Shown: positions 35,119 to 47,102, counted from the stretch's first letter. The stretch is DNA of 64,000 nt from Terriglobia bacterium (GCA_020073385.1 JAIQFH010000045.1:1-64000), one strand, 5' to 3'. Numbers and translations: made by a program. Notes: generated by a model from the letters alone, not told the origin.

Positions 35119-35221
35119 CCGGCCTTTCTGTTTCCCCGCGTTGTGCTAGGTCTTCATCGCAGCCTCACGGAGTCAGCTTCTTGGACTCGCACGCCATCGA
35201 ACTTTCGTGTGCGTGCCATGA

Positions 35222-36688
35222 TTATTCGGTTGTTTTTTGAGCTGTACCCTCGTCGGGCACAGGCTCGCCTTCGTTACTTACGGATTCTGTTTCGCCGGTT
35301 GGCTCGGCGGGTACCGCTTCGCCTGCCTCGACTGCAGCTTCTGCGGATGCTTCTTCGGGAGCGGCTTCTCCCTCAACGGCTTCAGCCTCAACCGCACCTT
35401 CCGCGCCTGCTTCCAGGCTCGCGAAATAATTATTGACCGCGAGGCTGATTTTTTCCACTGTCTTGGGCCCGATGCCTTCAATGGCCTCGAGCTGTTCCGG
35501 CGTCATATCGGCGAGGGCTTCCACCGTTGTCACACCCGCGGCGGTCAACTTCTCGAGCACACCTTCGCCCAGGCCCGGAACGTTCTCGAGCGGAGTAGTC
35601 GCCTGCGGAGCCATCGCGGCCATCTGCTGTTCGACTTCCTGACGCTTCTCTTCCTCGCTCTTGATGTCGATCTTCCATCCCAGCAGTTTGGCCGCGAGAC
35701 GGACGTTCTGGCCCTTCTTGCCGATGGCGAGCGAGAGCTGGCTGTCGTCGACCACGACTTCCAGATGTTTTTCCGCGCTGTCGACCACGGTCACGCGGCT
35801 CACCTTCGCGGGCTGCAATGCCTTCTCAGCGAAAGTGACGGCATCTTCGTGGTACTCGATGATGTCAATCTTTTCTCCGCGAAGCTCGCGGATGATCGAC
35901 TGCACGCGCATTCCCTTCATGCCGACGCACGCGCCCACGGCGTCCACGTCTTTGTCCTTCGACATGACCGCGATCTTGGTGCGCTCACCGGCTTCACGGG
36001 CAGTCGCGCGGATGACGACTGTGCCATCGTAGATCTCGGGAACTTCGGTCTGGAAAAGGTGCTGGACCAACTCGGGCGCGGCGCGCGAAACCACAACGCC
36101 AGGACCCTTGGAAGCGCGTTCGACACGCGCGATCACCACGCGCACGCGCTCGCCCACGGCAAAGGACTCGAGCCGCGACTGCTCCTTGCGGGGCATGCGG
36201 GCCTCGGCCTTGCCGATGTCGAAGATCACATCCGGCCCTTCGACGCGCTTCACCGTCGCGTTGACGATCTCGCCGACGCGCCCGATGTACTCGTTGTAAA
36301 CCGTGTCGCGCTCGGCTTCGCGCACCTTCTGGAAAATCACCTGCTTGGCGAGCTGAGCGGCGATCCGGCCAAGAATGCCATCGATGGGCTTGGGAGTCAG
36401 TAACTCGCCGCCGACCTCCAGATTGGGATCGACTCGGCGTGCGTCTTCCACCGTGATCTGGAGGTTGGGATCTTCCACCTGCTCGGGAGTCTCCACCACT
36501 GCTTTCACGGCATAGGCACTGATCTTTCCGCTCTCTTTGTCGAGTTTCGCGCGGAAATTCTCCTGCGACTTGTAGTGCTTGCGCGTAGCCATAACAATGG
36601 CGTCTTCCACCGCGCTGACCACAATCTGCGGATCGATTCCCTTTTCGCGGCTCACGCCTTCGATGATGTTGTAAAGCTCGCTAGCCAT
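35222..36688 (-). CDS. nusA: Transcription termination/antitermination protein NusA
   Basis: The 488-residue NusA has the N-terminal RNA polymerase-binding domain (KGIDPQIVVSAVEDAIVMATRKHY), an S1 domain (GRVGEIVNATVKRVEGPDVIFDIGKAEARMP), two KH domains (GACVGMKGMRVQSIIRELRGEKIDII; AIGKKGQNVRLAAKLLGWKIDI) and a C-terminal helix-hairpin-helix region (NVPGLGEGVLEKL; IEGIGPKTVEKI). An acidic Glu/Ala-rich tail of about 60 residues follows. It lies between rimP and infB. Confidence 0.96.
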   Translation of the reverse strand: MASELYNIIEGVSREKGIDPQIVVSAVEDAIVMATRKHYKSQENFRAKLDKESGKISAYAVKAVVETPEQVEDPNLQITVEDARRVDPNLEVGGELLTPKPIDGILGRIAAQLAKQVIFQKVREAERDTVYNEYIGRVGEIVNATVKRVEGPDVIFDIGKAEARMPRKEQSRLESFAVGERVRVVIARVERASKGPGVVVSRAAPELVQHLFQTEVPEIYDGTVVIRATAREAGERTKIAVMSKDKDVDAVGACVGMKGMRVQSIIRELRGEKIDIIEYHEDAVTFAEKALQPAKVSRVTVVDSAEKHLEVVVDDSQLSLAIGKKGQNVRLAAKLLGWKIDIKSEEEKRQEVEQQMAAMAPQATTPLENVPGLGEGVLEKLTAAGVTTVEALADMTPEQLEAIEGIGPKTVEKISLAVNNYFASLEAGAEGAVEAEAVEGEAAPEEASAEAAVEAGEAVPAEPTGETESVSNEGEPVPDEGTAQKTTE

Positions 36689-36694
36689 AAAAAT

Positions 36695-36736
36695 CAGTTC
36701 TCGGTTGCCAGTTCTCAGTTCTCAGTTTCTAGAACT
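36695..36736. repeat. 7-nt array, CAGTTCT family
   Basis: Heptamers CAGTTCT, CGGTTGC, CAGTTCT, CAGTTCT and CAGTTTC, followed by a short complementary piece TAGAACT. It fills the gap between rimP and nusA. Confidence 0.8.
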
Positions 36737-36748
36737 CTTGCTGACTAA

Positions 36749-37267
36749 CTAGATCTCTGGTACCAGATTCGCCTTTTCTACGTTGGCAAAATCAATTTCA
36801 ATTTTCTGTCCGGCCGCGTCGCCCATTTTCTTGCGCGACTTGTGGCTGGCCACGCTCAAATCCAGCGTCAGGCGGCCGTCTTGAAAGCTTTCGAGGCGGC
36901 CTTCAAAGTGCCGGTTGCTGTTTACTGGCTCACGCGTCGTCAGCTTCAGGCGACTTCCAGTGAAGCGCGTAAAATCCGCAGCTTTCACCAGCTTGCGATC
37001 CAGCCCAGGCGACGACACTTCCAGCGTGTACGAGCCCGGCATTACGTCTTCTACGTCGAGGATCGTGCCAAACTCGCGACTGAAGTTCGCGCAGTCCCCA
37101 TGCGTCACTCCCGCGAGCGGGTCGTTCCCCGCCGCAGGCTTATCCAGAAAAACCCGCAACATCCGCGCCTTGCCTCCGCCGAGGAACTCGATGTCTAAAA
37201 CTTCGAGTCCGCTGGAGGCGGCGACCCGGTCTGCAATTTCCCGCACACGTTCAACGTCAAGCGCCAT
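36749..37267 (-). CDS. rimP: Ribosome maturation factor RimP
   Basis: The 172-residue RimP acts in 30S assembly. The family signature VMPGSYTLEVSSPGLDRKL is present, with VFLDKPAAGNDP...THGDCANFSREFGTILD in the first domain and an SH3-like C-terminal domain (LESFQDGRLTLDL). It is the first gene of the minus-strand operon rimP-nusA-infB-DUF503-rbfA-nrnA. Confidence 0.94.
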   Translation of the reverse strand: MALDVERVREIADRVAASSGLEVLDIEFLGGGKARMLRVFLDKPAAGNDPLAGVTHGDCANFSREFGTILDVEDVMPGSYTLEVSSPGLDRKLVKAADFTRFTGSRLKLTTREPVNSNRHFEGRLESFQDGRLTLDLSVASHKSRKKMGDAAGQKIEIDFANVEKANLVPEI

Positions 37268-39143
<1,876 letters not shown>

Positions 39144-39156
39144 CCTTGGACGGTCC

Positions 39157-39185
39157 ATCCTTGCCGCGTTCTTTTCGGCAAGGAT
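39157..39185 (+). repeat. Hairpin after guaB
   Basis: ATCCTTGCCG and CGGCAAGGAT form a perfect 10-bp stem with a nine-base loop. No run of T follows, so termination is uncertain; it could be an attenuator or transcript end stabiliser before the vanZ-like gene. Confidence 0.65.
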
Positions 39186-39661
39186 TGGACACCGTTAACC
39201 CGAACCGCTTGACGACCCATCGCCACCAAGTCCTGAAAGCCTGGATCGCCCTGATCCTTTGGCTGATCGTTATCGCGATCGAATCTACGACGTATCTTTC
39301 TTCGCAAAACACCAGCCACTTTCTTTATCCGCTGATGCACTTCTTGTTTGGGATCGACGAAGCCGGCTTTGAGCCGTATCACGTTTTCATCCGGAAATCA
39401 GGACACGTGTTCGGGTATGGACTGCTCAGCATTCTTCTGTTCCGCGCCTGGCGGGAGACTCTTCCCGCTTCCACGGGAACGAAATGGACCTTCCGATGGG
39501 CCAACATTGCCGTGTTGGGAACGTGCCTTGTGGCCAGTCTCGATGAATGGCATCAGAGCGTTCTGCCGACGCGTACGGGAACCGTGCACGACGTAATCCT
39601 CGACACCTGCGCCGGCATGGTGGCGCAGTTGGCGCTATTTCTGTGCTATCGCTGGGCTTAA
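39185..39661 (+). CDS. VanZ family membrane protein
   Basis: A membrane protein of about 158 residues with four hydrophobic segments and the VanZ-family signature SLDEWHQSVLPTRTGTVHDVILDTCAG. HVFIRKSGHVFGYGLLSILLFRAW is also typical. The name comes from a teicoplanin-resistance accessory protein, but most homologues have no known role. The start is uncertain: TTG at 39185 or 39209, since no ATG exists after the guaB stop. Confidence 0.8.
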   Translation: MDTVNPNRLTTHRHQVLKAWIALILWLIVIAIESTTYLSSQNTSHFLYPLMHFLFGIDEAGFEPYHVFIRKSGHVFGYGLLSILLFRAWRETLPASTGTKWTFRWANIAVLGTCLVASLDEWHQSVLPTRTGTVHDVILDTCAGMVAQLALFLCYRWA

Positions 39662-39742
39662 CAGCTTCCGGCATTGGGCAGAATCGCCAACCTCCAGCGT
39701 TTGCGAATTCCTGCTTTCCTCTTGATTTCTCACGCGTCTAAT

Positions 39743-39757
39743 GTTACATATTGTAAC
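39743..39757. promoter_or_regulatory. Probable BlaI operator
   Basis: GTTACATATTGTAAC has two 6-bp perfect arms (GTTACA/TGTAAC) and lies seven bases before the blaI start codon. BlaI/MecI repressors bind dyads with TACA/TGTA cores, so this is a likely autoregulatory site covering the blaI-M56 promoter. Confidence 0.7.
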
Positions 39758-39763
39758 GCTACA

Positions 39764-40192
39764 ATGACTAACACAAGGCAGCCACGTCTAAAGAATCTGG
39801 GAGAGGTCGAACAGAGCGTAATGGACTACATCTGGAGCCACGGGGCGTCGACGGCGGAGGGATGCCGGGAAGCGCTCGCCTCCTCGCGCCCAATGAAGGA
39901 TTCGACGATCCGCACGGTGCTGCGCCGCCTCGAAGAAAAGGGCTATCTCACGCACCAGGTGGATGGGCGTACGTTCATCTACCGGGCGGCCGATGGGCGC
40001 CAGGGTGTCGCGGTTCGCGCCGTGAAGAACATCATCGATCGGTTCTGCGGCGGATCAGCGGAAGAACTGCTGCTTGGCATGGTTGACAGCGAAGTCCTCG
40101 ACCGCAAACAACTGGAGCGCCTGGCGCGTAGGATTGCGGAGAGAAGAGGCATTGAAGACATGGACCAGAGCAAAAAGGAACGGAAACCATGA
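39764..40192 (+). CDS. blaI: BlaI/MecI-family transcriptional repressor
   Basis: The 142-residue winged-helix repressor starts at the ATG at 39764; an upstream frame to 39674 would read through the operator. Family motifs are LGEVEQSVMDYIWSHG, STIRTVLRRLEEKGYLTHQVDGRTFIYRA and the C-terminal dimerisation helix. It overlaps the downstream M56 peptidase gene by four bases (ATGA). By analogy the membrane peptidase cleaves or releases the repressor when a signal is sensed. Confidence 0.93.
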   Translation: MTNTRQPRLKNLGEVEQSVMDYIWSHGASTAEGCREALASSRPMKDSTIRTVLRRLEEKGYLTHQVDGRTFIYRAADGRQGVAVRAVKNIIDRFCGGSAEELLLGMVDSEVLDRKQLERLARRIAERRGIEDMDQSKKERKP

Positions 40193-42261
40193 CACACGCC
40201 CTTGAAGTTGCGGCATTCGGATTTATCGATCTAGTCACTTCCGCCGTACGCAGTGTTCTGCTGGCCGGAGTCGCAGGCTTGGGATTGATGGTGTTTCGCG
40301 CGAGGAATACGTCATTGCGCCTGATGGTTTGGACGGTGGTTCTCTACGCGGCGCTTGCCATGCCTCTCCTCGGACGATTGCTTCCGCCAGTGTCGGTTCC
40401 TGAACCCGGCTTCCTTCAGTCTGAACAGCGGAATGTCGTGACGCAAGAGAACAAAGGTTCGCCAATCGCTCCGGCCACAGTAAATGATCGCGTGCTCCGC
40501 GAAGCCACTGATCCAGTGTTCTCCACGAAAGTCGCCTCGGCCACAGCTCCCTCATATGCCGTGCCACCAGCGGCCAGCAGAATAACTTTGCCCTCCGCAC
40601 AAGAGTCTTCCGGGTGGCAGCTCATCCTGACTTGGATCGCACTGCACTGGAAGGCGATTGCATCGGGTGTTTACTTTGCGGTAGCAGCGATTCTTATCGC
40701 GCGTTTTGCCCTGGGGGCCCTTCTTTCGCATCGCCTGGTGCGGGCAGCGCGCAGCATTTCCGATGCGCGACTCTGCATAAAGCTCGCCAACGGTCCCACC
40801 GCATTGCACCGAATGCCGGAAGTTGCGGAATCGGATTTGATTTCGGTCCCGGTGACTATCGGAGCTCTGCACCCCGCGATCCTTCTGCCTTCTTCCTGGC
40901 GCGGTTGGGACGATAGCAAGCTCGACGCGGTCATCGCACACGAGATGTCCCACGTGGCGCGTTACGACGCCCTGACTCAACGTCTCTCTCGATTGCATCG
41001 TGCGGTCTTCTGGTTCAGTCCACTCGCCTGGTGGCTGGACGGTCATTTGGCGGATCTGGCTGAGCAGGCCAGTGACGAAGCCGCTTTGTCCGGAGGCGCA
41101 GATCGAAACGAATATGCAAGAACTCTGCTGAGCTTCTTCGAGGCTCTGCACACCACACGTGGAAGAGTGAGGTGGCAGGGCGTGGCCATGGCAAAGGCTG
41201 GTCAGGCAGAAGAAAGACTGGAACGAATTCTGGCTTGGAAAGGAGCTGTCACTATGGGTTTAAAGAAGTCGCTAACGATCGCGGTCATCGCACTTGCTAT
41301 TCCGGTGGTCTATCTTATGGCCTCGGTTCGCCCTGGTAACCGAAATCAGGAAGCGCCCCGGCCGACTCCTGCCGTTGTGCCAACAGCCCCAGCCCCGCCA
41401 GCTCCAGCAGGCGCGCCAATCGGCGGAGTGCCAGCCGTGGCTCCCATCGCCGGTGGTCCCATAATTGGAGTTGTTGGTGGCGTCCCTAGCGCTGTACTTG
41501 CTCCCGCCCCACCAGCGGCGCCAGTGCCGCCAGCTTATGCCGGACACGGCCAAAGCCATTCATCCGGCTCGGGATCTGGAAAGGGCTTCTCGTATGCGTA
41601 CGGATTCGATGACGAGGAGCGTTTCGTGATAGCGACCGGCAAGAGCGACTCCTTCACCATGTCGGGCTCGACACAAGATGCGCGGCATGTCGAGAAGCTC
41701 AAGAAGCAGATCCCCGGTGACTTCATCTGGTTCCAGCGCGACGAGAAGTCGTACATCATTCGCGACCAAGCCACGATTGATCGCGCACGCGGCTTTTGGG
41801 CGGGACAAGAAGAACTTGGAAAGAAACAGGAAGAACTCGGCAAGCAGCAAGAAGCGCTCGGAAAACAGCAGGAAGAGCTGGGCGCGAAGATGGAGCAGGT
41901 CCGCGTGAATGTGCCCGACATGACGGCCCCGCTCGACAAGCTGAAGGCGAAGCTGCAGAAGCTTGGGCCCAGCGCGACCATGGAGCAGATCGGCGATCTG
42001 CAATCGGAAATTGGAGAGTTGCAGAGCAAGATCGGAGAGATTCAGTCCCATGCCGGCGAAGAACAATCCAAACTGGGCGAGTTGCAGGGTGAACTGGGTG
42101 AGAAGCAGGGAAAGCTGGGGGAACAGCAGGGTAAGCTCGGCGAACAGCAGGCGGAGATCGCAGAAAAGGCTACGCGGCAGATGAAGGAACTCCTGGACGA
42201 GGCCATTAAGAATGGCACAGCGAAGCCCGAAGAGGAGATCGTGAAGGACCCCACTTTGTGA
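40189..42261 (+). CDS. M56 (BlaR1-type) membrane metallopeptidase with heptad-repeat tail
   Basis: A 690-residue protein. The N-terminal half has several transmembrane helices and a zinc-peptidase site HEMSH (251-255) with a downstream acidic ligand region EQASDEAAL (292-300). A further helix (about 361-380) leads to a Pro/Ala/Gly-rich linker and then to an extracytoplasmic region. The penicillin-binding sensor domain of BlaR1 is absent. Instead residues 540-570 and 598-660 form tandem heptads of the type QEELGKK and QSKIGEL, predicted to make a coiled coil. It is coupled to blaI, so it is probably the sensor-protease of this pair. Confidence 0.88.
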   Translation: MTHALEVAAFGFIDLVTSAVRSVLLAGVAGLGLMVFRARNTSLRLMVWTVVLYAALAMPLLGRLLPPVSVPEPGFLQSEQRNVVTQENKGSPIAPATVNDRVLREATDPVFSTKVASATAPSYAVPPAASRITLPSAQESSGWQLILTWIALHWKAIASGVYFAVAAILIARFALGALLSHRLVRAARSISDARLCIKLANGPTALHRMPEVAESDLISVPVTIGALHPAILLPSSWRGWDDSKLDAVIAHEMSHVARYDALTQRLSRLHRAVFWFSPLAWWLDGHLADLAEQASDEAALSGGADRNEYARTLLSFFEALHTTRGRVRWQGVAMAKAGQAEERLERILAWKGAVTMGLKKSLTIAVIALAIPVVYLMASVRPGNRNQEAPRPTPAVVPTAPAPPAPAGAPIGGVPAVAPIAGGPIIGVVGGVPSAVLAPAPPAAPVPPAYAGHGQSHSSGSGSGKGFSYAYGFDDEERFVIATGKSDSFTMSGSTQDARHVEKLKKQIPGDFIWFQRDEKSYIIRDQATIDRARGFWAGQEELGKKQEELGKQQEALGKQQEELGAKMEQVRVNVPDMTAPLDKLKAKLQKLGPSATMEQIGDLQSEIGELQSKIGEIQSHAGEEQSKLGELQGELGEKQGKLGEQQGKLGEQQAEIAEKATRQMKELLDEAIKNGTAKPEEEIVKDPTL

Positions 42262-42313
42262 CGGGCAGTGCGGAAGGGGAGCCTTGCCAGAATTCCTCCT
42301 TCTTGTTGGGTTT

Positions 42314-42408
42314 CTCTCTGCGGTCTGTGCGGGTTTCTCAGCGGTCTCTGCGATAGCTGCTTTTGACCGCAGAGATCGCGGAGAAAATCCGCAGAGGGCG
42401 CGGAGGAC
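42314..42408. repeat. Inverted repeat, CTCTGCGGT family
   Basis: The left arm has repeated CTCTGCGGTCTGTGCGGG-like words (42314-42358). The right arm has ACCGCAGAGATCGCGGAGA and CCGCAGAGGGCGCGGAGGA (to 42408). The unit is about 9 nt. It lies between convergent genes. Confidence 0.7.
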
Positions 42409-43641
42409 TCAATCGCGCTTTCTTGCCGGGCGGACTAACAAGATCGCTGCTGCGACAATCGCTAATCCTGCCGATGCGTAGAACGGAATGCTGGGTCCGA
42501 GGTGCTTCCACAATTCACCTGTGATCAAACTCGCGGCCAGCGTCGCGACACTCGTCGCAAAGAAGTAGATCCCGAGCGCGCGCCCGCGAATGTCTTGCGG
42601 CACCGTTTCGACGACCAAGGCCTTGAGCACGGGTTGCGTCAGGGCATAATAAATTCCGTAGACGGCCATCGTGATCCAGATTGCAAGCACCGATGGGGCT
42701 CGTCCGAACACGAAGTACACCGCCCCGAAGATCAGGTAGCCCGCGGCAGCAATCCAGCGCCGCGAGAAATGGTCGCTGAACCATCCGGCGGGCCAGGATC
42801 CCAAGGTGTATGTGAGGTTGAAAACCAATCCAAGCAGCGGTGCCAGCTTGACGCCGATACCGATGCTCTGCGCGCGCATGACCAGGAACATGTCACTGGA
42901 GTTGCCGAGGGAAAACAGAGTCACGGCCACGAGCACGAGATAAAACGACGATGGCAGCCCCGCTGCTGGAACGGATCTGTGGGCTGAATTCGGATGCTTA
43001 AGGTCACGCTGAGGGTGCCCCACTTCTCCCCGGTTTTGGGAGAAGAGGGGATTTTGATTTCTTGTCTCCCGGATGCCGAATGCTGCAACCAGCACAGCAA
43101 GAGCGCCAGGCACAGCTGCCGCCCAAAACACGCTGCGAATCCCGAAGCGCGCGAGCAACACCAACGCCATCAGTGGCCCGGCGATGGCGCCGGCCGAATC
43201 CATCGATTGAATCAGGCCGTATGCCGACCCCAGCCGCTCCTTTCCCACCGACTCCGCGACCATGACATCGCGCGGCACTCCGCGCACTCCCTTGGCCAGT
43301 CGGTCCGCAAAGCGAATCAGCAGGATGTGCCACCATGCGCTCGTAATTGCCAGCAATGGCTTAACGGCGTTTGCGACGAAGTATCCGCCCACGACCAGCG
43401 GCTTGCGGCGGTCGATGCGGTCGGTAAGGTATCCCGAGAAAAGCTTGGCGAATGAAGCAACGCTCTCGGCGATGCCTTCAATTACGCCTAGCTGGGCCGG
43501 TCCGGCACCGAGGGATACCAAGAAGGCCGGCAAGACCCAGTAGGCCATCTCAGTGGCTGTGTCGTTGAAGAACGAAGTGATTCCGAAAGAGTAGAGATTG
43601 CGGACGGCTGAAGGCTGCGACTCGGGGGAGCGGGCAGGCAT
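42409..43641 (-). CDS. MFS transporter
   Basis: The 410-residue inner-membrane protein has about 12 transmembrane helices with the MFS loop motif GYLTDRIDRRKPLVVGGY between helices 2 and 3 and a related one, GWFSDHFSRRWIAAAGYLIFG, in the second half. It resembles small-molecule efflux carriers, but the substrate is not evident. It stands alone and is convergent with the M56 gene. Confidence 0.88.
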   Translation of the reverse strand: MPARSPESQPSAVRNLYSFGITSFFNDTATEMAYWVLPAFLVSLGAGPAQLGVIEGIAESVASFAKLFSGYLTDRIDRRKPLVVGGYFVANAVKPLLAITSAWWHILLIRFADRLAKGVRGVPRDVMVAESVGKERLGSAYGLIQSMDSAGAIAGPLMALVLLARFGIRSVFWAAAVPGALAVLVAAFGIRETRNQNPLFSQNRGEVGHPQRDLKHPNSAHRSVPAAGLPSSFYLVLVAVTLFSLGNSSDMFLVMRAQSIGIGVKLAPLLGLVFNLTYTLGSWPAGWFSDHFSRRWIAAAGYLIFGAVYFVFGRAPSVLAIWITMAVYGIYYALTQPVLKALVVETVPQDIRGRALGIYFFATSVATLAASLITGELWKHLGPSIPFYASAGLAIVAAAILLVRPARKRD

Positions 43642-43652
43642 ACTGAGGTTTT

Positions 43653-43681
43653 ACCACGGAGGCACGGAGCCACGGAGAGGA
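43653..43681. repeat. Short CCACGGAGG-type direct repeats
   Basis: ACCACGGAGGCACGGAGCCACGGAGAGG-like sequence contains three repeats of ACGGAG with 8-9 nt spacing. It lies just upstream of the MFS gene start. Confidence 0.5.
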
Positions 43682-43730
43682 AGCGCACAGGACAGAATCG
43701 CAGCTAACGGCTGGCGACCAACGACGATCG

Positions 43731-44228
43731 TCAATACATCGCGTCGTACTTGGTAACCACCCACTCCCCGGGTCTGTGCTCAAGGGTGAGCGCAAAGAGG
43801 CTCTGATCAATGCCTGCTTGGGTTGGCCCAGCATTGCTTGGCCGCTGCCCGCGATAGTGGAGAACAACCAGTGGCGGTGCGTCTTCCCAATCGATCAGCT
43901 CCCAGGAAAGCAGTGGGTGCTCAGATTCCGACTTGCAGATGTAACGCGCGTATTTCTTGTGGTAATCGTGCTCCCACTTTTCGAGGAGCTTGTCACAATG
44001 CCCGTCGCGCATTTCACGCAGAAAATTGTTTGCGGCCTTCTCGGTCGAGCGATCGCGCAGCGGATTCATCTTGATACTGACCGGCAGCCCCGTGAGAGGA
44101 TCTTTGTCCTCTGATCGCGCCAGCACCGGACCTTGATTGCTCAACCACCATAGATAGCCGACAAACCCGAACACGAGCAGGGCTCCGACGCCAACAGCAA
44201 TGCCGATCTGTGTCCGAGTAAAGGCCAT
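43731..44228 (-). CDS. Membrane-anchored protein of unknown function
   Basis: A 165-residue protein with one N-terminal transmembrane helix (IGIAVGVGALLVFGFVGYLWWL) and a soluble domain outside the cytoplasm. The domain has KAANNFLREMRDGHCDKLLEKWEHDYHKKYARYICKSE and a C-terminal beta region ending VVTKYDAMY; it could be NTF2/SnoaL-like in shape, but this is a guess. No family is recognised and no operon partner is evident. Confidence 0.6.
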   Translation of the reverse strand: MAFTRTQIGIAVGVGALLVFGFVGYLWWLSNQGPVLARSEDKDPLTGLPVSIKMNPLRDRSTEKAANNFLREMRDGHCDKLLEKWEHDYHKKYARYICKSESEHPLLSWELIDWEDAPPLVVLHYRGQRPSNAGPTQAGIDQSLFALTLEHRPGEWVVTKYDAMY

Positions 44229-44330
44229 TAAGGAAGTTTAAGGACGCGGCAGATCAAGGGGCAAGATTACCGGCGTGAGACGCGGTTGGACATGTACGAG
44301 TGCGCAAATTACGAGTCTTGAATCGGATCG

Positions 44331-46994
44331 CTACTGCAGGCCTTCTACCAGGTACAAATCAGACAGGAGGCGGCGATAGCCATATACGTAACCTTTGCCA
44401 TCAGGAGTAGGCAGGATCGGACCGACGAACTCGACGCCTGCAGGATCAGGCGGCATCAAATCCTTCCACAGCGTTCGGTTGCCGGTGTCCACCTCGAGGC
44501 GGTAGACCTTCGCCGGTAGTTCGCCGGCGCGATATACGTACAGGAAACGCCCGTCCGGGCTCCATTCGACGGGAACTTCGCCAAGCTGCATTCCTTTGAT
44601 CGGACGCGGATCGCCGGAAGGAACCGGGAATAGATAACTTTTGTCGTCCGGTCCAACAGCGGCAACGAAGCGTCCGTCGGGCGACAAGCCGAAGGCGAGC
44701 CCATTCGTTCCTTCGGGTGTGACTGGAGAAATCTTGTCAGCATCCACGTCCTGCACATAGAGCCGCAGGCCGTGATTGGCCTCGGCCCCGGAGACCAATA
44801 TCCTCTTTCCGTCGGGAAACCAGCGGGCGGCACTGTGAACGATGTCGTGTCCCTGCAAAGGACGGGGCTCGCCCGGACCCGTGGGCAACAAATACAAATC
44901 CGTCTGCTTGTCGCCCCGGCAGGCCAGAGCCCACTTACCGTCCGGCGAAAGGGCGAGAGATTGGCCGTCACCCAAACGTACTGCAGCCGAGCCGTCGGTT
45001 TTGCGGAGATACACGGCATAGCTGGGACCACCTGCCTCGCCCTCTTCACGGAAGAGCAGAGTTTTGCCATCGGCGGAAAGGGTTACCGGATAGGACCAGT
45101 CGAGCCAGGTGAAATCGTGTTCGGTGGAGTCTCCGGCTGCGTGAACAATCAGTCCGCGTCTCCAACTATCACGAGCGAGCAGGGTGCGGCCGTCGGGCAT
45201 GACATCCTGTAGCGTAAGGTCCGCGGGAACCCGCGCCACGAGCCGCTCTTTGCCGATCAGAGGAACGGCAAAGACGGATCGGTCGATCCCGATCAGAGTG
45301 GCGGTGACCCAGATTTCGTCTCCCTTGGGCGACCAAGCCAATCCTACGGCACCGCCTCCGTAACTCTGGCTGATGATTCGCTTCTTTCCAGCGAGATCGA
45401 CCACGGCGACGGCACCGATCGAATCCCCTTGAATGGGATGATCGATGAAAGCAATCATGTCGCCCTTGCGCGAGATGCGAGGATGGCTGATCCATCCGTC
45501 AGCTTCGTAGAGCACCTTGCCGGCGGGGTATTCCAGGCGATTGCGGCCGTTCACGTCCCGCACGATTACCAACTGCGTACCGTCGGGCGACCAATCGGCC
45601 CACTGGATGTTCTCGAGGATCTCGCGTGGAGCTCCGCCTCCGAGCGCCATGCGGGCCAGCGTTCCGATGTGCACCTGCGACTTCGATTGCTGGCTGTGGA
45701 GAAGAACTGCCATCTCTCCGGTGGAAGAGATCGCCAGAATTTCAGCTCCTGGAACTCCGACGGGACGCGATTCGGGCGTGCCGTAACGCGTACTGAAAAT
45801 CTCTACCGGGCCACCTTCCCAAGCGGCGCTGTAGATTACGGTCTGGCCATCGGGCGCGAACCGGGCCATGCGGATCGTACCCCGGCGGTAGGTCAGAAGA
45901 TGATAAGCGGGGGCAACTGGGATTTGCCGAGTATGCAACAGCAGAAATGCAATCATGCCGAGCGCGGCGATCAGAGCCACTGCAAGACCGACGACAGGCC
46001 AACCAGCGCGGGATGTCTGCACTGCCTTCGTCGAACTTGACGCACGAGTGTCTACCGATCCGGAAGACGGCGTAGGAACAGCCGAACCGCTCGGCGTTTC
46101 CGTGGCAACCGAAGATGAGATACGCGAGGAATCACGCTCGCGTTTGAGCCTCCTCAGATCCGTTCGCACTTCCGCGGCACTCTGGTAACGGAGATCGGCA
46201 TCCTTTTCCAGAAGCTTGCCGGAGATGCGTTCCAGCTCCGGTGGAAGATCAGGATTCAAACGGACGGTAGCCGTTGGAGCGCGATTGAGAATCGCCTCGG
46301 TGATGACCCCTGCCGTTTCTCCACGAAACGGCAAGACGCCAGTGGCCATTTCGTAAAGCACCACACCAAACGAAAACAGATCGGTACGCCCGTCGAGTTC
46401 CTTGCCGCGGATTTGTTCCGGCGACATATATGCAACCGTGCCCACCGCGGTTCCGGGACTGGTGAGATTCAGGTTGGCGACGTCGGCCAGGGTTTGCGAA
46501 TCCGCGCTGGCAGAACTTCCGACGGAAGATATCTTGGCCAACCCGAAATCGAGAATCTTGGCGTGGCCACGTTTGGAGACGAAGATGTTGGCCGGCTTGA
46601 TGTCGCGGTGAACGATTCCCTTGGTGTGCGCGGCATCCAGAGCGTCTGCGGTCTCGATCGCAATGTTCAACAGACGATCCAGTTCCATTGGGCGGTTCCC
46701 GATCAGATGCTTGAGGGTGAACCCGTCCAGGTACTCCATCGCGATGAAGGATCGGCCTTCATACTTTCCGATTTCGTAGATGGTGCAGATGTTGGGATGA
46801 TTCAAGGCGGACGCAGCACGTGCCTCGCGGCGGAAACGCTCCAAGGCTGGTTCGTCGTGCGCCACCTCGTCGGGCAGGAACTTCAAGGCTACGAAGCGGC
46901 CGAGTTCGGTGTCCTCGGCCTTGAAGACTACTCCCATGCCGCCACCACCAAGCTTTTCCAAAATGCGGTAGTGCGAGATTGTCTGGCCGATCAT
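44331..46994 (-). CDS. Ser/Thr protein kinase with TolB-like propeller sensor
   Basis: About 887 residues from the ATG at 46994, where the kinase fold begins ([21 protein letters not shown]); the frame extends 40 codons further upstream without family similarity. Kinase marks are Lys38 (VALKF), HRDIKPAN (Asp131), DFG (149-151) and [14 protein letters not shown] transmembrane helix ([23 protein letters not shown]) separates the cytoplasmic kinase from a C-terminal propeller with repeated SPDGxxxA blades outside the membrane. Such receptors are numerous in acidobacteria; the ligand is unknown. Confidence 0.9.
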   Translation of the reverse strand: MIGQTISHYRILEKLGGGGMGVVFKAEDTELGRFVALKFLPDEVAHDEPALERFRREARAASALNHPNICTIYEIGKYEGRSFIAMEYLDGFTLKHLIGNRPMELDRLLNIAIETADALDAAHTKGIVHRDIKPANIFVSKRGHAKILDFGLAKISSVGSSASADSQTLADVANLNLTSPGTAVGTVAYMSPEQIRGKELDGRTDLFSFGVVLYEMATGVLPFRGETAGVITEAILNRAPTATVRLNPDLPPELERISGKLLEKDADLRYQSAAEVRTDLRRLKRERDSSRISSSVATETPSGSAVPTPSSGSVDTRASSSTKAVQTSRAGWPVVGLAVALIAALGMIAFLLLHTRQIPVAPAYHLLTYRRGTIRMARFAPDGQTVIYSAAWEGGPVEIFSTRYGTPESRPVGVPGAEILAISSTGEMAVLLHSQQSKSQVHIGTLARMALGGGAPREILENIQWADWSPDGTQLVIVRDVNGRNRLEYPAGKVLYEADGWISHPRISRKGDMIAFIDHPIQGDSIGAVAVVDLAGKKRIISQSYGGGAVGLAWSPKGDEIWVTATLIGIDRSVFAVPLIGKERLVARVPADLTLQDVMPDGRTLLARDSWRRGLIVHAAGDSTEHDFTWLDWSYPVTLSADGKTLLFREEGEAGGPSYAVYLRKTDGSAAVRLGDGQSLALSPDGKWALACRGDKQTDLYLLPTGPGEPRPLQGHDIVHSAARWFPDGKRILVSGAEANHGLRLYVQDVDADKISPVTPEGTNGLAFGLSPDGRFVAAVGPDDKSYLFPVPSGDPRPIKGMQLGEVPVEWSPDGRFLYVYRAGELPAKVYRLEVDTGNRTLWKDLMPPDPAGVEFVGPILPTPDGKGYVYGYRRLLSDLYLVEGLQ

Positions 46995-47102
46995 GCGCGG
47001 GCGAATCTTACGTGGGCGGTTGGGACAAGTCAATGGAACTAGCGGGTAGGTCTCAAAGGGGCACAGCGAGAAGAGGGACAGAATGCCGCCACATAGAAAA
47101 CG

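Noticed and set aside
34421..35149. A Gly/Ala-rich plus-strand frame of 242 codons
   Set aside because: It is the reverse image of the Pro/Ala codons of the IF-2 linker. PE-PGRS-like composition here is an artefact.
35237..36403. A 388-codon plus-strand frame across nusA
   Set aside because: Antisense of a well-supported gene with high third-position GC; no motifs, no ribosome binding site.
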